A stretch of 20,221 bases of DNA from DASRCB01 sp035653295 (GTDB taxonomy: Bacteria; Acidobacteriota; Terriglobia; Bryobacterales; Bryobacteraceae). Under the pieces are notes generated by a model. The model saw only the letters and a list, made by a program, of their open reading frames with translations, ran no database searches and was not told where the DNA came from. The translations under genes and the position numbers were made by a program. How positions within the stretch are numbered: the stretch's first letter is position 1; each line of letters opens with the position of its first letter. The stretch lies in the NCBI GenBank assembly GCA_035653295.1, contig DASRCB010000390.1, positions 1-20,221 on the forward strand, in the 5' to 3' direction. This document shows, in pieces, positions 1 through 6,804 of this stretch.

Positions 1-2
1 CG

Positions 3-899
3 CTCTTTCCGGTCATTTCCGAAGCGATCACCGGCGACAAGATCAGCGTCGACAAGCCTTTCTACAACAAGATCATGATTCCCATCGGCCTGGGACTCAT
101 GTTCCTCACCGGCGTCGGCCCGCTCATCGCCTGGCGGCGCAGCTCTCTGGAGAGCCTGCGTCGCGCGTTCCAGTGGCCGGCGATGGCGGCCGTGGCCGTC
201 ATGGGCGCGTTCGCTGTGGCGGGCATGCACGCCGAGCCGTATGCCGTGGTTTCGTTCGGGATGTGCCTGTTCGTCGCCATCACCATCGGCATGGAGTTCT
301 TTAAGGGCGCCATGGCCATCCGCTCGAAGGATGGCAAGAGCCTGATTCCGGCCATGGTGGAGCTCACCCACCGCAATACGCGGCGCTATGGCGGCTACAT
401 CGTGCACATGGGCATCGTGCTCATGTTCATCGGCTTCACCGGCGCGGCCTTCAACAAGGACATCACGACCCAGGTCCCCACCAACGGGACAGTGCATCTG
501 GGCCGTTATGCCCTGCATGTCGCCAACGTCGAAGACGGCGACAACGACAACTACCAGTGGCGGCAGGTCTCTCTCGACGTCACCAAAGATGGGCAGGACA
601 TTGGCGTCCTGAAGCCCGAGCATCGTTTCTACAAGAGCAGCAATCAGCCGCTCACCGAAGTCGCGATTCGCCGCCGGTTGAACGAGGACCTGTATGTCAC
701 GTTCCCGGGCATGGCGTCGGACAACGTCCAGATCGTGCTCCAGGTTTACGTTCTGCCGCTGGTCTCGTGGGTCTGGATCGGGTACTGGGTGGTGCTGTTC
801 GGAACACTGGTTTGTCTGATTCCGCCGAAGATGCGGTTGTCGTATCCGCGGACCAGCGTTGTGGGAGTAGCCGCAAGGGATGAGATTGCCGCAAGCTAG
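3..899 (+). CDS. ccmF: cytochrome c maturation protein CcmF (C-terminal part)
   Basis: The gene enters from the left edge of the window, so only the last 298 codons are present. CcmF is the membrane haem lyase subunit of System I that joins haem to CXXCH apocytochromes on the outer face of the membrane. The visible part has several hydrophobic segments, including one at the start after the KISVDKPFYNK stretch, the family-typical RRYGGYIVHMGIVLMFIG segment, and a last membrane helix (WVWIGYWVVLFGTLVCLIP) just before the C-terminus. Between the last two lies a soluble, periplasmic-type loop with beta-rich sequence. It overlaps ccmH by 20 bases and is followed by the other ccm genes in the same direction, which supports the call. 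An NrfE/CcmF paralogue for nitrite reductase is possible but less likely, because the general ccmABCD genes follow. Confidence 0.93.
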   Translation, partial: LFPVISEAITGDKISVDKPFYNKIMIPIGLGLMFLTGVGPLIAWRRSSLESLRRAFQWPAMAAVAVMGAFAVAGMHAEPYAVVSFGMCLFVAITIGMEFFKGAMAIRSKDGKSLIPAMVELTHRNTRRYGGYIVHMGIVLMFIGFTGAAFNKDITTQVPTNGTVHLGRYALHVANVEDGDNDNYQWRQVSLDVTKDGQDIGVLKPEHRFYKSSNQPLTEVAIRRRLNEDLYVTFPGMASDNVQIVLQVYVLPLVSWVWIGYWVVLFGTLVCLIPPKMRLSYPRTSVVGVAARDEIAAS

Positions 900-1401
900 T
901 CTCCCCATGTGGAGCAGGCGTTTTCGCCTGCCATCGGGCTTTAGCCCGATTTCCGTGTGCGCCATTCTTCTGCTCGCTGCCGCGATCTGTTTCTCCCAGA
1001 CCGCATCCGACCTCGAAAGCGCCCCCGTGAATCGCGTCGCCAACCGGCTGCTCTGCTCCTGCGGCTGCAAGGATCGCATGACCTGCCGCATGGAGCCGTA
1101 TCCGTGCGGGATGTGCGCCGCCGCCAAGAAACGCATCTTCAAAATGCAGCAGGCCGGCATGTCCGATCAGGCCATCGTCGACACTTTCGTCAAAGAGAGC
1201 GGCCCCGACATCCTGGCCGTCGAGCCGGGACGCATCGGATCACTGCTCTCCTACAGCGCTCTGGTCATCGGATTGCTCCTCGTGGTGTGGTTCATCAGGA
1301 GATATCGAAAACCGGCGGCTGTTCCCGAGGCCCCGGCCGAAGATGAACTGCTCGCTCGTTATCGGGAGCAGATCGAAAAGGATATCGCAAAGCTCGACTG
1401 A
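880..1401 (+). CDS. ccmH: CcmH-type cytochrome c biogenesis thiol protein
   Basis: CcmH family proteins reduce or hold the CXXCH thiols of apocytochrome c in the periplasm for the CcmF haem lyase. The predicted 173-aa product has an N-terminal hydrophobic segment (about residues 27-40), a Cys-rich motif beginning LLCSCGC at residue 57 with cysteines at 59, 61, 63, 69, 76 and 79, a helical FVKESGPDIL region, and a second membrane helix at about 122-140. In well-studied CcmH the site is LRCxxC, so this cluster is richer. The ATG at 880 overlaps ccmF. Alternative starts are ATG 907 and GTG 955. The stretch between 907 and 950 is a palindromic repeat, and starting at GTG 955 leaves a clean signal-peptide-like N-terminus, so the true start is uncertain. 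The stop at 1399-1401 directly abuts the next ATG. Confidence 0.87.
   Translation: MRLPQASLPMWSRRFRLPSGFSPISVCAILLLAAAICFSQTASDLESAPVNRVANRLLCSCGCKDRMTCRMEPYPCGMCAAAKKRIFKMQQAGMSDQAIVDTFVKESGPDILAVEPGRIGSLLSYSALVIGLLLVVWFIRRYRKPAAVPEAPAEDELLARYREQIEKDIAKLD
908..950. repeat. REP-like double-hairpin repeat at the ccmF/ccmH junction
   Basis: Two adjacent perfect palindromes are visible. The first has 7-bp arms GCAGGCG (914-920) and CGCCTGC (925-931) with a TTTT loop. The second has 8-bp arms ATCGGGCT (933-940) and AGCCCGAT (943-950). The leading TGTGGAGCAGGC is repeated exactly at 2845-2856, and the same double-hairpin layout returns three times at 4995-5174. This is a bacterial interspersed palindromic element. 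It lies inside the annotated N-terminal codons of ccmH. Confidence 0.75.
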
Positions 1402-1839
1402 ATGGTCTTCATCATCGCCGCCGTCCTTGTTGCCGCGGGCGCTCTGCTGTTCACGCTGCTGATACGGGACAAAGACATTCCGCAGGCTCCGCCGCCCTCT
1501 CCCACCGCGCACCTCGAGGAACGCAAAGCGCAGGTCTACGAGAATCTGCGCGACCTTCAGTTCGAATACCGCACCGGCAAGCTGAGCGACGCCGATTATC
1601 AGGCCACCAAGACCGGATTGCAGCGCGAACTCGCGCACGTGCTCGCTGAGATTGACGCCGTTCGCCAGCAGCAGCCCCAGCCGGTAGTCAAGGCTGCGGC
1701 CGCCGGACCGGAATCGAACGGCGCCTCCGCCGGCAAAAAGAAGGCGGTCCAAACCTCCAACGCGTGCCCGCACTGCGGCGCGCATTTCGCTCAGGCGCTC
1801 CGCTTCTGCGGCGAGTGCGGAAAGCCGATGATCGCATGA
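1402..1839 (+). CDS. CcmI-like membrane protein with C-terminal zinc ribbon
   Basis: The 145-aa product starts with one membrane helix (residues 1-21) and a Pro-rich linker. A charged helical stretch (about 38-90) follows, with the pattern ERKAQVYENLRDLQFEYRTG and then KLSDADY, which resembles the N-terminal cytoplasmic helix of CcmI-type proteins. A low-complexity linker leads to a zinc-ribbon-like end with cysteine pairs C122/C125 and C136/C139. CcmI proteins chaperone apocytochrome c, but the usual TPR part is absent and a metal-binding knuckle takes its place. The gene begins right after the ccmH stop and its TGA overlaps the next ATG (ATGA), so it is translated within the ccm operon. The role is inferred from position; the family assignment is from pattern only. 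Confidence 0.8.
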   Translation: MVFIIAAVLVAAGALLFTLLIRDKDIPQAPPPSPTAHLEERKAQVYENLRDLQFEYRTGKLSDADYQATKTGLQRELAHVLAEIDAVRQQQPQPVVKAAAAGPESNGASAGKKKAVQTSNACPHCGAHFAQALRFCGECGKPMIA

Positions 1840-2816
1840 AGTACGCGCTCTTAATGCTCGCGGCACTCCCGGCGTTCGCCGCGATCGACGGGACCGTGGT
1901 CAACCAGACCACCGGCAAACCGCAGCCCAATACCATCCTGATGCTCATGCAGCCCGGCCAGGGCGGCATGCAGCAGCTCGGAACCGCGAAGACGGACGCC
2001 CAGGGCAATTTTCATTTCGACAAGAGCCCCGAAGGCCCGAAGCTGCTCCAGGCCATCTACGCGGGCGTGCTGTACACGCAGATGATTCCGCCCGGTTCGC
2101 CGACCACCGGCGTGCAGGTGGCCGTCTACGATGCCACGAAGGACGCGAAGCTCGACCATCCCGCGCAGCATCTGATCGTGCTCCAGCCGACCGGTTCGGA
2201 GCTGGACGTTACCGAAACGTTCATCTTCGACAATCAGACCAAAACCACCTTCAACTCGCCGACCAGCGGGTCCGCGCAGGTGTGGGTTCCTGAGGGCGCG
2301 CCAAAACAAGTTCCGGTGCGGATCACGCCGCCGGGAGGGATGCCCCTGGATCGCACGGCGAGCCCCACCGCGCGCGAGCACGTCTATAAAATCGATTACC
2401 CCATCAACCCCGGCGAAACGCGCTTCGACGTGAACTACCCGCTTCCCAACGCGACGCCCCTTGTTTTCAACGGCAGGGTTCTGGACACCTCCGCGCCGCT
2501 GCGGCTCGTGGTCCCCAATGGCGTGACGCTGCAGAGCAATGATCTCCAGCTGCTGGGCCAGGAGCCCAGCACGCAGGCGTCGATCTACAACGTGAAGGGC
2601 GCCTCATTCAGCGCGCAGGTGCAGGGCACGGGCACACTCGGCAGCGGTCAGGACCAGCAGGCCGGCAGCGGCGATGATAACGGCTCGCCGAAAATCGAAG
2701 AGATCCAGCCCCGCATCTACGACCGCCTGTACTGGCTGCTCGGCCTCATGTTCGGCATTCTGGCGCTCGGGTCGATGATCCTCTGGCGCCGCGACGCAGC
2801 ACGGAGCCGGCAATGA
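1836..2816 (+). CDS. secreted, C-terminally anchored carboxypeptidase-regulatory-like protein
   Basis: The start is the ATG at 1836, which overlaps the upstream stop as ATGA, giving 326 aa. An upstream in-frame start at 1764 would run inside the preceding gene and hide the signal peptide. The N-terminus (MKYALLMLAALPAFA) is a signal peptide. Residues about 17-120 look like a CarboxypepD_reg/Cna-B type beta-sandwich (IDGTVVNQTTGKP, then TDAQGNFHF). A second beta-rich region follows, then a Gly/Gln/Ser-rich linker (about 264-285), and one membrane helix at about 298-317 followed by a basic tail. The bulk of the protein would therefore lie outside the cytoplasmic membrane. It sits between the CcmI-like gene and ccmA, suggesting an accessory role in cytochrome c maturation, but no function is known to me. 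Confidence 0.82.
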   Translation: MKYALLMLAALPAFAAIDGTVVNQTTGKPQPNTILMLMQPGQGGMQQLGTAKTDAQGNFHFDKSPEGPKLLQAIYAGVLYTQMIPPGSPTTGVQVAVYDATKDAKLDHPAQHLIVLQPTGSELDVTETFIFDNQTKTTFNSPTSGSAQVWVPEGAPKQVPVRITPPGGMPLDRTASPTAREHVYKIDYPINPGETRFDVNYPLPNATPLVFNGRVLDTSAPLRLVVPNGVTLQSNDLQLLGQEPSTQASIYNVKGASFSAQVQGTGTLGSGQDQQAGSGDDNGSPKIEEIQPRIYDRLYWLLGLMFGILALGSMILWRRDAARSRQ

Positions 2817-2844
2817 GCGTGTGCCGTGCAGCCACTGTGCCTTT

Positions 2845-2867
2845 TGTGGAGCAGGCCTTTGGCCTGC
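2845..2867. repeat. REP-like hairpin upstream of ccmA
   Basis: The TGTGGAGCAGGC lead found at 908-919 recurs here, followed by a perfect 7-bp hairpin GCAGGCC (2851-2857), loop TTT, GGCCTGC (2861-2867). The second hairpin of the element is degenerate (GGGGCCTGATCC). It lies in the 65-base gap before ccmA, where no clear ribosome binding site is seen. Confidence 0.6.
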
Positions 2868-2881
2868 ACGGGGCCTGATCC

Positions 2882-3580
2882 ATGAACGCCGTCGAAGTGC
2901 AGGGCGTTTGGAAATACTTCGGCGATTACCCCGCTCTCCGCGACCTGACCCTGGCCGTCCCGCGCGGATCCTGCATGGCGCTGCTCGGCCGGAACGGGGC
3001 AGGGAAGACGACGCTGCTCCGCATTCTTGCCGGGCTTTCCCGGCCGGCCAAAGGCACGGTAACCATACTCGGCGCGGACACGCGAGCCCGCGCCAGCCGC
3101 GTCGGCGTCGGCGTGCTCGGCCACGGCATCGGAGTGTATGAGGAACTTTCCGCCATCGAAAACCTCCGCCTTTTCGCGCGGCTGTATGGCGTCGAGAACC
3201 CGGAGCGCACCGCTTCAGAATGGCTGGAGCGCGCCGGACTCGAGCGCGTGCGCGACGGGCTGGTCCGCGAATTCTCTCGCGGCATGCGCCAGCGGCTCGC
3301 CGTCGCCCGGGCATTCCTGCACGAGCCCACGCTGCTACTGCTCGACGAACCGTTCACCGCGCTCGATGACCGCGCCATCGCCGTTCTGCAAACCCTGCTT
3401 CGCCGCGCGCGCGACGAAGGCCGATCCATCATCATGTCCACGCATCAGCTGCGCGAAGCGCTCGAGCTCGCAACCGACGTGGCCCTGATCAACCGCGGCA
3501 GGCTGGCCTACACCGGCCCGCGCACCGACGAGATGCTCAATGACCCCGGCTGGCTCTATCGCAACTACGGTGAAGCCTGA
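2882..3580 (+). CDS. ccmA: haem exporter ATP-binding protein CcmA
   Basis: This 232-aa ABC ATPase forms the CcmABC(D) complex, which uses ATP to release holo-CcmE from CcmC. Visible motifs are Walker A GRNGAGKT (residues 36-43), an ABC signature of the form FSRGMRQR (131-138), Walker B LLLLDEP (151-157) with catalytic Glu, the D-loop ALDD, and the switch His in STHQ (His188). The signature lacks the standard LSGGQ, which is common in this exporter group. The Q-loop region reads GHGIGVYEEL, with no Gln where one is usual. The length is usual for CcmA. The ATG at 2882 lacks a strong Shine-Dalgarno sequence and follows a palindromic repeat. ccmB overlaps its 3' end. Confidence 0.92.
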   Translation: MNAVEVQGVWKYFGDYPALRDLTLAVPRGSCMALLGRNGAGKTTLLRILAGLSRPAKGTVTILGADTRARASRVGVGVLGHGIGVYEELSAIENLRLFARLYGVENPERTASEWLERAGLERVRDGLVREFSRGMRQRLAVARAFLHEPTLLLLDEPFTALDDRAIAVLQTLLRRARDEGRSIIMSTHQLREALELATDVALINRGRLAYTGPRTDEMLNDPGWLYRNYGEA

Positions 3581-4271
3581 GCTCGCCGCCCTGCGCTGGG
3601 TCCGCGGCGCGGCGGCGGTGTGCGCCAAGGATCTGCGCTCCGAGCTGCGCAGCAAGGACACCATCAACGCCTCCCTGTCGTTCGCGCTGGTCATCCTGCT
3701 GCTGTTCAGCTTCGCCTTCGACCCCGGCGTCGACACCGTTCGCGAAATCAGCGGCGGCCTGCTCTGGCTGGTGTTTGCCTTCGCCGGCGCTCTGGTCCTC
3801 AATCGCAGCTACGCCCGCGAGCTGGTGAACGATTGCCTCGACGCGCTGCTCTCATCCCCGGTCAGCGGAGCGCAGCTGTTCCTCGGAAAGTGCGTCGCCA
3901 ATTTCGTGCTGCTGGTCGCCGTGGAAGTCATCTGCATTCCGGTGTTCGGCATCTTCTATAACGTGAACTGGACCCGCCATCTCGGCCAGCTCGCCATCAC
4001 CTTCGCGCTCGGGACCTGGGCGCTGACCGTAATCGGCACCATGTTCTCGGCTATGACCGTCAACCTGCGCCTGCGCGAGCTCATGCTGCCCATTCTCGTG
4101 TATCCGATGATGATTCCCGCCCTGATGGCCGCCATCCAGCTCACCACCGTTCTGATGGCCGGCAATACGGTCTCAGCCGACAACCTGATCTGGTTCAAAG
4201 TGCTGATCGGCTTCGATATCATCTTTACGATTCTCGGCGTTTCGTTCGTGGATACGGTGCTCATCGGGTAG
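3570..4271 (+). CDS. ccmB: haem exporter permease CcmB
   Basis: CcmB is the membrane subunit that pairs with CcmA. The product (233 aa from GTG 3570) opens with a short cytoplasmic segment containing KDLRSELRSKDTINASL, typical of CcmB. About six hydrophobic segments follow, with a SSPVSGAQLFLGK loop and an LRLRELMLPILVYPM segment, also typical. I chose GTG 3570 because it overlaps the ccmA stop by only 11 bases. An in-frame ATG at 3540 would add 10 residues and lengthen the overlap to 41 bases, and neither start has a convincing Shine-Dalgarno. The stop at 4269-4271 is followed after 9 bases by ccmC. Confidence 0.9.
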   Translation: MKPELAALRWVRGAAAVCAKDLRSELRSKDTINASLSFALVILLLFSFAFDPGVDTVREISGGLLWLVFAFAGALVLNRSYARELVNDCLDALLSSPVSGAQLFLGKCVANFVLLVAVEVICIPVFGIFYNVNWTRHLGQLAITFALGTWALTVIGTMFSAMTVNLRLRELMLPILVYPMMIPALMAAIQLTTVLMAGNTVSADNLIWFKVLIGFDIIFTILGVSFVDTVLIG

Positions 4272-4280
4272 GGAGGAGCC

Positions 4281-4964
4281 ATGCGCAACAGGATCATCGT
4301 CATTCTTGCCTTCGCCGCGGCGGCGCTGCTGTCTTTCAATCTCTACAAGGTTTTCATGGTGCTGCCCGACGAGCTGAACCAGGGCGCCATCTATCGCATC
4401 ATCTACATCCACGTGCCCTCGGCCATCACCTGCTTCACCTGCTTTTTCGCCGCGCTGGTTTCGAGCGTGCTGTATCTGGCGAAGAAGGATATGCGCTTCG
4501 ACGGAGTGGCCGCGGCCGCGACCGAAGTCGGCGTGGTCTTCGCCTCCATCGTGCTGGTGACCGGCAGCATCTGGGCCCGCATCATCTGGGGCATCTGGTG
4601 GACCTGGGACGCGCGCCTCACCTCCATGTTCGTCTGCTGGCTGCTTTACGCGGGTTATCTGATGCTGCGCCGCGCCATCGACGAGCCCGGCCAGCGCGCG
4701 CGCCTCTGCGCAGTGATGTCCATCTTCGCTTTCACCGACGTCATCATCGTCTGGAAATCGATCGAGTGGTGGCGCACGCAGCATCCCGGCCCGGTGCTGA
4801 GCATTCGCAACGGCGGCGGCATGGGCCCCGGCATGGAAGCGCCCATCTGGTGGAACTACCTCGCCCTGGTGATGCTGGCCACCATCCTCATCATGGTCCG
4901 CATGAGGCAGGAGGACATCCGCCGCGAAATCGATTCCATGCGCCGCTGGGCCCACGCCCTATGA
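4281..4964 (+). CDS. ccmC: haem handling protein CcmC
   Basis: CcmC binds haem at the outer face of the membrane and passes it to CcmE. The 227-aa protein has six hydrophobic segments and the signature WWD domain (about residues 95-115, GSIWARIIWGIWWTWDARLTS split around W106-D110). The two expected haem-ligand histidines are visible in flanking loops: His44 in YIHVPSA and His168 in RTQHPG. A good ribosome binding site, GGGAGGAG, lies just before the ATG at 4281. It follows ccmB directly. Downstream, ccmD is separated from it by a 306-base repeat-filled gap, unusual for such a compact operon. No ccmE is seen in this window. Confidence 0.94.
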   Translation: MRNRIIVILAFAAAALLSFNLYKVFMVLPDELNQGAIYRIIYIHVPSAITCFTCFFAALVSSVLYLAKKDMRFDGVAAAATEVGVVFASIVLVTGSIWARIIWGIWWTWDARLTSMFVCWLLYAGYLMLRRAIDEPGQRARLCAVMSIFAFTDVIIVWKSIEWWRTQHPGPVLSIRNGGGMGPGMEAPIWWNYLALVMLATILIMVRMRQEDIRREIDSMRRWAHAL

Positions 4965-4993
4965 TCCCGTGTGGGGCGCAGGCCGAGCTGCTA

Positions 4994-5180
4994 TGTGGGG
5001 CAGGCACTCTGCCTGCGGCGGGCTCTCAGCCCGCCTGGTCCGCGATCGACAACGGCGCCGTCCGTGGGGGGCAGGCCCTCGGCCTGCGGCGGGCTCTCAG
5101 CCCGCCTGGTCCGCGATCGACAACCGCCGTCCGTGGGGGGCAGGCCCTCGGCCTGCGGCGGGCTCTCAGCCCGCCAGGCC
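4994..5180. repeat. tandem array of about 70-bp REP-like double-hairpin units between ccmC and ccmD
   Basis: Three units follow each other with periods of 71 and 69 bases, measured at the GCGGGCT hairpin (5018, 5089, 5158). Each unit has a GTGGGG lead, a first hairpin with GCAGGC and GCCTGC arms (first copy 5000-5005 and 5011-5016), and a second hairpin GCGGGCT-CTC-AGCCCGC (first copy 5018-5034). The first two units also share the spacer CCTGGTCCGCGATCGACAAC. A degenerate half unit may precede the array at about 4970. The flanking gap (4965-5270) holds no convincing gene; apparent reading frames through it arise from the repeat. Confidence 0.85.
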
Positions 5181-5270
5181 GGCCATGGCCATCCGTCGAA
5201 CCTGCGGCATCCAGTCTCGCCCGCCGGCCCCAGGCTCTCACCCCCCGCCCGGCTAAGGAGAACCCTCTGA

Positions 5271-5429
5271 ATGGTTGAATCCCGATTCCTCACTTACCTC
5301 TTCTACGGCTTCCTCGCCGCATGGCTGATCGTGCTGGCGTACGTGGTGAGCATCGCCATGCGCGAGCGGCGGCTCCGCCTCGAGCTCGACCGCGTGAAGC
5401 GCATGATCGAGGAGCGCGAAAAGCGTTGA
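5271..5429 (+). CDS. ccmD: CcmD-like small membrane protein
   Basis: This 52-aa product has one membrane helix (about residues 7-29, FLTYLFYGFLAAWLIVLAYV and on) followed by a strongly charged helix ending EEREKR. That is the classic shape of CcmD, which stabilises the CcmABC complex and helps release holo-CcmE. A good AAGGAG ribosome binding site (5255-5260) stands 10 bases before the ATG. It falls after ccmC, as in other ccm operons, and its stop TGA at 5427 overlaps the TTG start of the next gene (TTGA). The protein is short enough to be missed by length-limited gene finding. Confidence 0.85.
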   Translation: MVESRFLTYLFYGFLAAWLIVLAYVVSIAMRERRLRLELDRVKRMIEEREKR

Positions 5430-6718
5430 CCCGCCGCGGCCTGCTCGCCCTCGGCGCGGGCCTCGTGTCGGCGCGCGCGCTTCCCACTCCGAAGATAAAA
5501 GAAGTCAGCGTCATCGCCACCGAGCCAGCCGGCGTGCGCCTCATCGTGGTGAAAATCACCACCGATCAGGATGGCCTTTACGGCTACGGCTGCGCCACGT
5601 TCACCCAGCGCGCTGACGCCGTCGTGGTCGCGGTCAACAACTACCTGCGCCCGTTCCTGCTCGGCAAGCCAACGGACAACATCGACGACATCTGGCACGC
5701 TTGCTACGCCAGCTCCTACTGGCGCAACGGGCCCGTGTTGAACAACGCCATCAGCGGCGTGGATATGGCCCTGTGGGACATCAAAGGCCGCCAGGCCGGC
5801 ATGCCGGTTTACGAACTGCTCGGCGGGAAATGCCGCGAGGGCGCCGACTGCTACACCCATGCCTCCGGCCGCGAGATCTCTGAAACTCTCGACCAGGCGC
5901 GCCAGATCCTCGCCCGCGGTTTTCGCAACGTGCGGGTCCAGGTCGACACGCCGGGCATGGAGGGCTACGGGTCCGCGCACGGCGGAACGCCGATCACTGG
6001 TCTGCGTCCGGGCCCGGTGTTCGAGTCGCAGCCATACATGAAGCGCGCGTTGAAACTGCTCGACGCCGCCCGGACCCAGCTTGGCGACGACGTCGGCCTC
6101 CTCCACGACGTGCACGAACGCGTAACGCCCATCGAAGCCGTGCGTTTCGCCAAAGAGATGGAGCGCTTCAATCTCTTCTTCCTCGAAGACGTGCTCTCGC
6201 CCGAAGACATCGATTACTTCCGCATGATCCGTCAGCAGTGCGCCACCCAACTCGCCATGGGCGAGCTGTTCAACAGCCCGCACGAATGGACCCCGCTTAT
6301 CTCCGGGCGCCTGATCGACTTCATGCGCATGCACGTCTCGCAAACCGGCGGCCTCACGCCCGCGCGCAAGATCGCCGCCATGGGCGAGCAGTTCGGCGTG
6401 CGCACCGCATGGCACGGCCCCGGCGACGTCTCGCCCATCGGCCACGCCTGCAACGCCACACTCGACGTCGTCTGCTACAACTTCGGCATTCAGGAGTACA
6501 GCGCCTTTAACGATCGCACTCGCGAAGTCTTCAGCGGCTGCCCGCGATGCGAGAACGGCTATCTCTACCCGAACGACGCGCCGGGCTGGGGCATCGAGGT
6601 AGACGAGCGCGCCGCCGCGAAGTACCCGTTCGGCTACGGCGAATCCGGAGACCGCAAACGGCTGAACGGCGGCTGGGGCGAGATCCGTCGCCGCGACGGC
6701 CAGATCATCGAGCAATGA
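5426..6718 (+). CDS. enolase-superfamily sugar acid dehydratase (ManD-like) with Tat-type leader
   Basis: The product (430 aa from TTG 5426) is an enolase/mandelate-racemase superfamily member closest in pattern to D-mannonate/D-gluconate dehydratases of the ManD type. These remove water from a sugar acid to give a 2-keto-3-deoxy acid. Visible hallmarks are R170 and Q172 in VRVQ, Tyr143 in CYTHASG, D228 and H230 in DVHER, E254 in LEDVLSP, E280 in MGELFNSPHEW, and H330 in TAWHGPGDVSP; three acidic residues would bind Mg2+. I chose TTG 5426 because the leader then reads MTRRGLLALGAG followed by a small-residue stretch, a Tat-like signal. The TTG also overlaps the ccmD stop, and GAGGAG lies 11 bases upstream. 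Longer starts would run through ccmD in another frame. Export of such an enzyme is unusual; the substrate is not proven. Confidence 0.83.
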   Translation: MTRRGLLALGAGLVSARALPTPKIKEVSVIATEPAGVRLIVVKITTDQDGLYGYGCATFTQRADAVVVAVNNYLRPFLLGKPTDNIDDIWHACYASSYWRNGPVLNNAISGVDMALWDIKGRQAGMPVYELLGGKCREGADCYTHASGREISETLDQARQILARGFRNVRVQVDTPGMEGYGSAHGGTPITGLRPGPVFESQPYMKRALKLLDAARTQLGDDVGLLHDVHERVTPIEAVRFAKEMERFNLFFLEDVLSPEDIDYFRMIRQQCATQLAMGELFNSPHEWTPLISGRLIDFMRMHVSQTGGLTPARKIAAMGEQFGVRTAWHGPGDVSPIGHACNATLDVVCYNFGIQEYSAFNDRTREVFSGCPRCENGYLYPNDAPGWGIEVDERAAAKYPFGYGESGDRKRLNGGWGEIRRRDGQIIEQ

Positions 6719-6804
6719 GAATGGCGCGTCGTTAACAATCCGCCATCACCAACCGGTAACGTACCGCTCCCCGCTGCGCGCGCGTCCACATTCACAGGAG
6801 CGCA

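Noticed and set aside
4965..5270. CRISPR array or coding frames in the repeated region before ccmD
   Set aside because: The units are internally palindromic, about 70 bases long, with spacers that are themselves near-identical; several overlapping frames through it just translate the repeat.
5321..5425. Longer in-frame start for the ManD-like gene
   Set aside because: The added residues are the shifted reading of ccmD, and they would hide the Tat-like leader.
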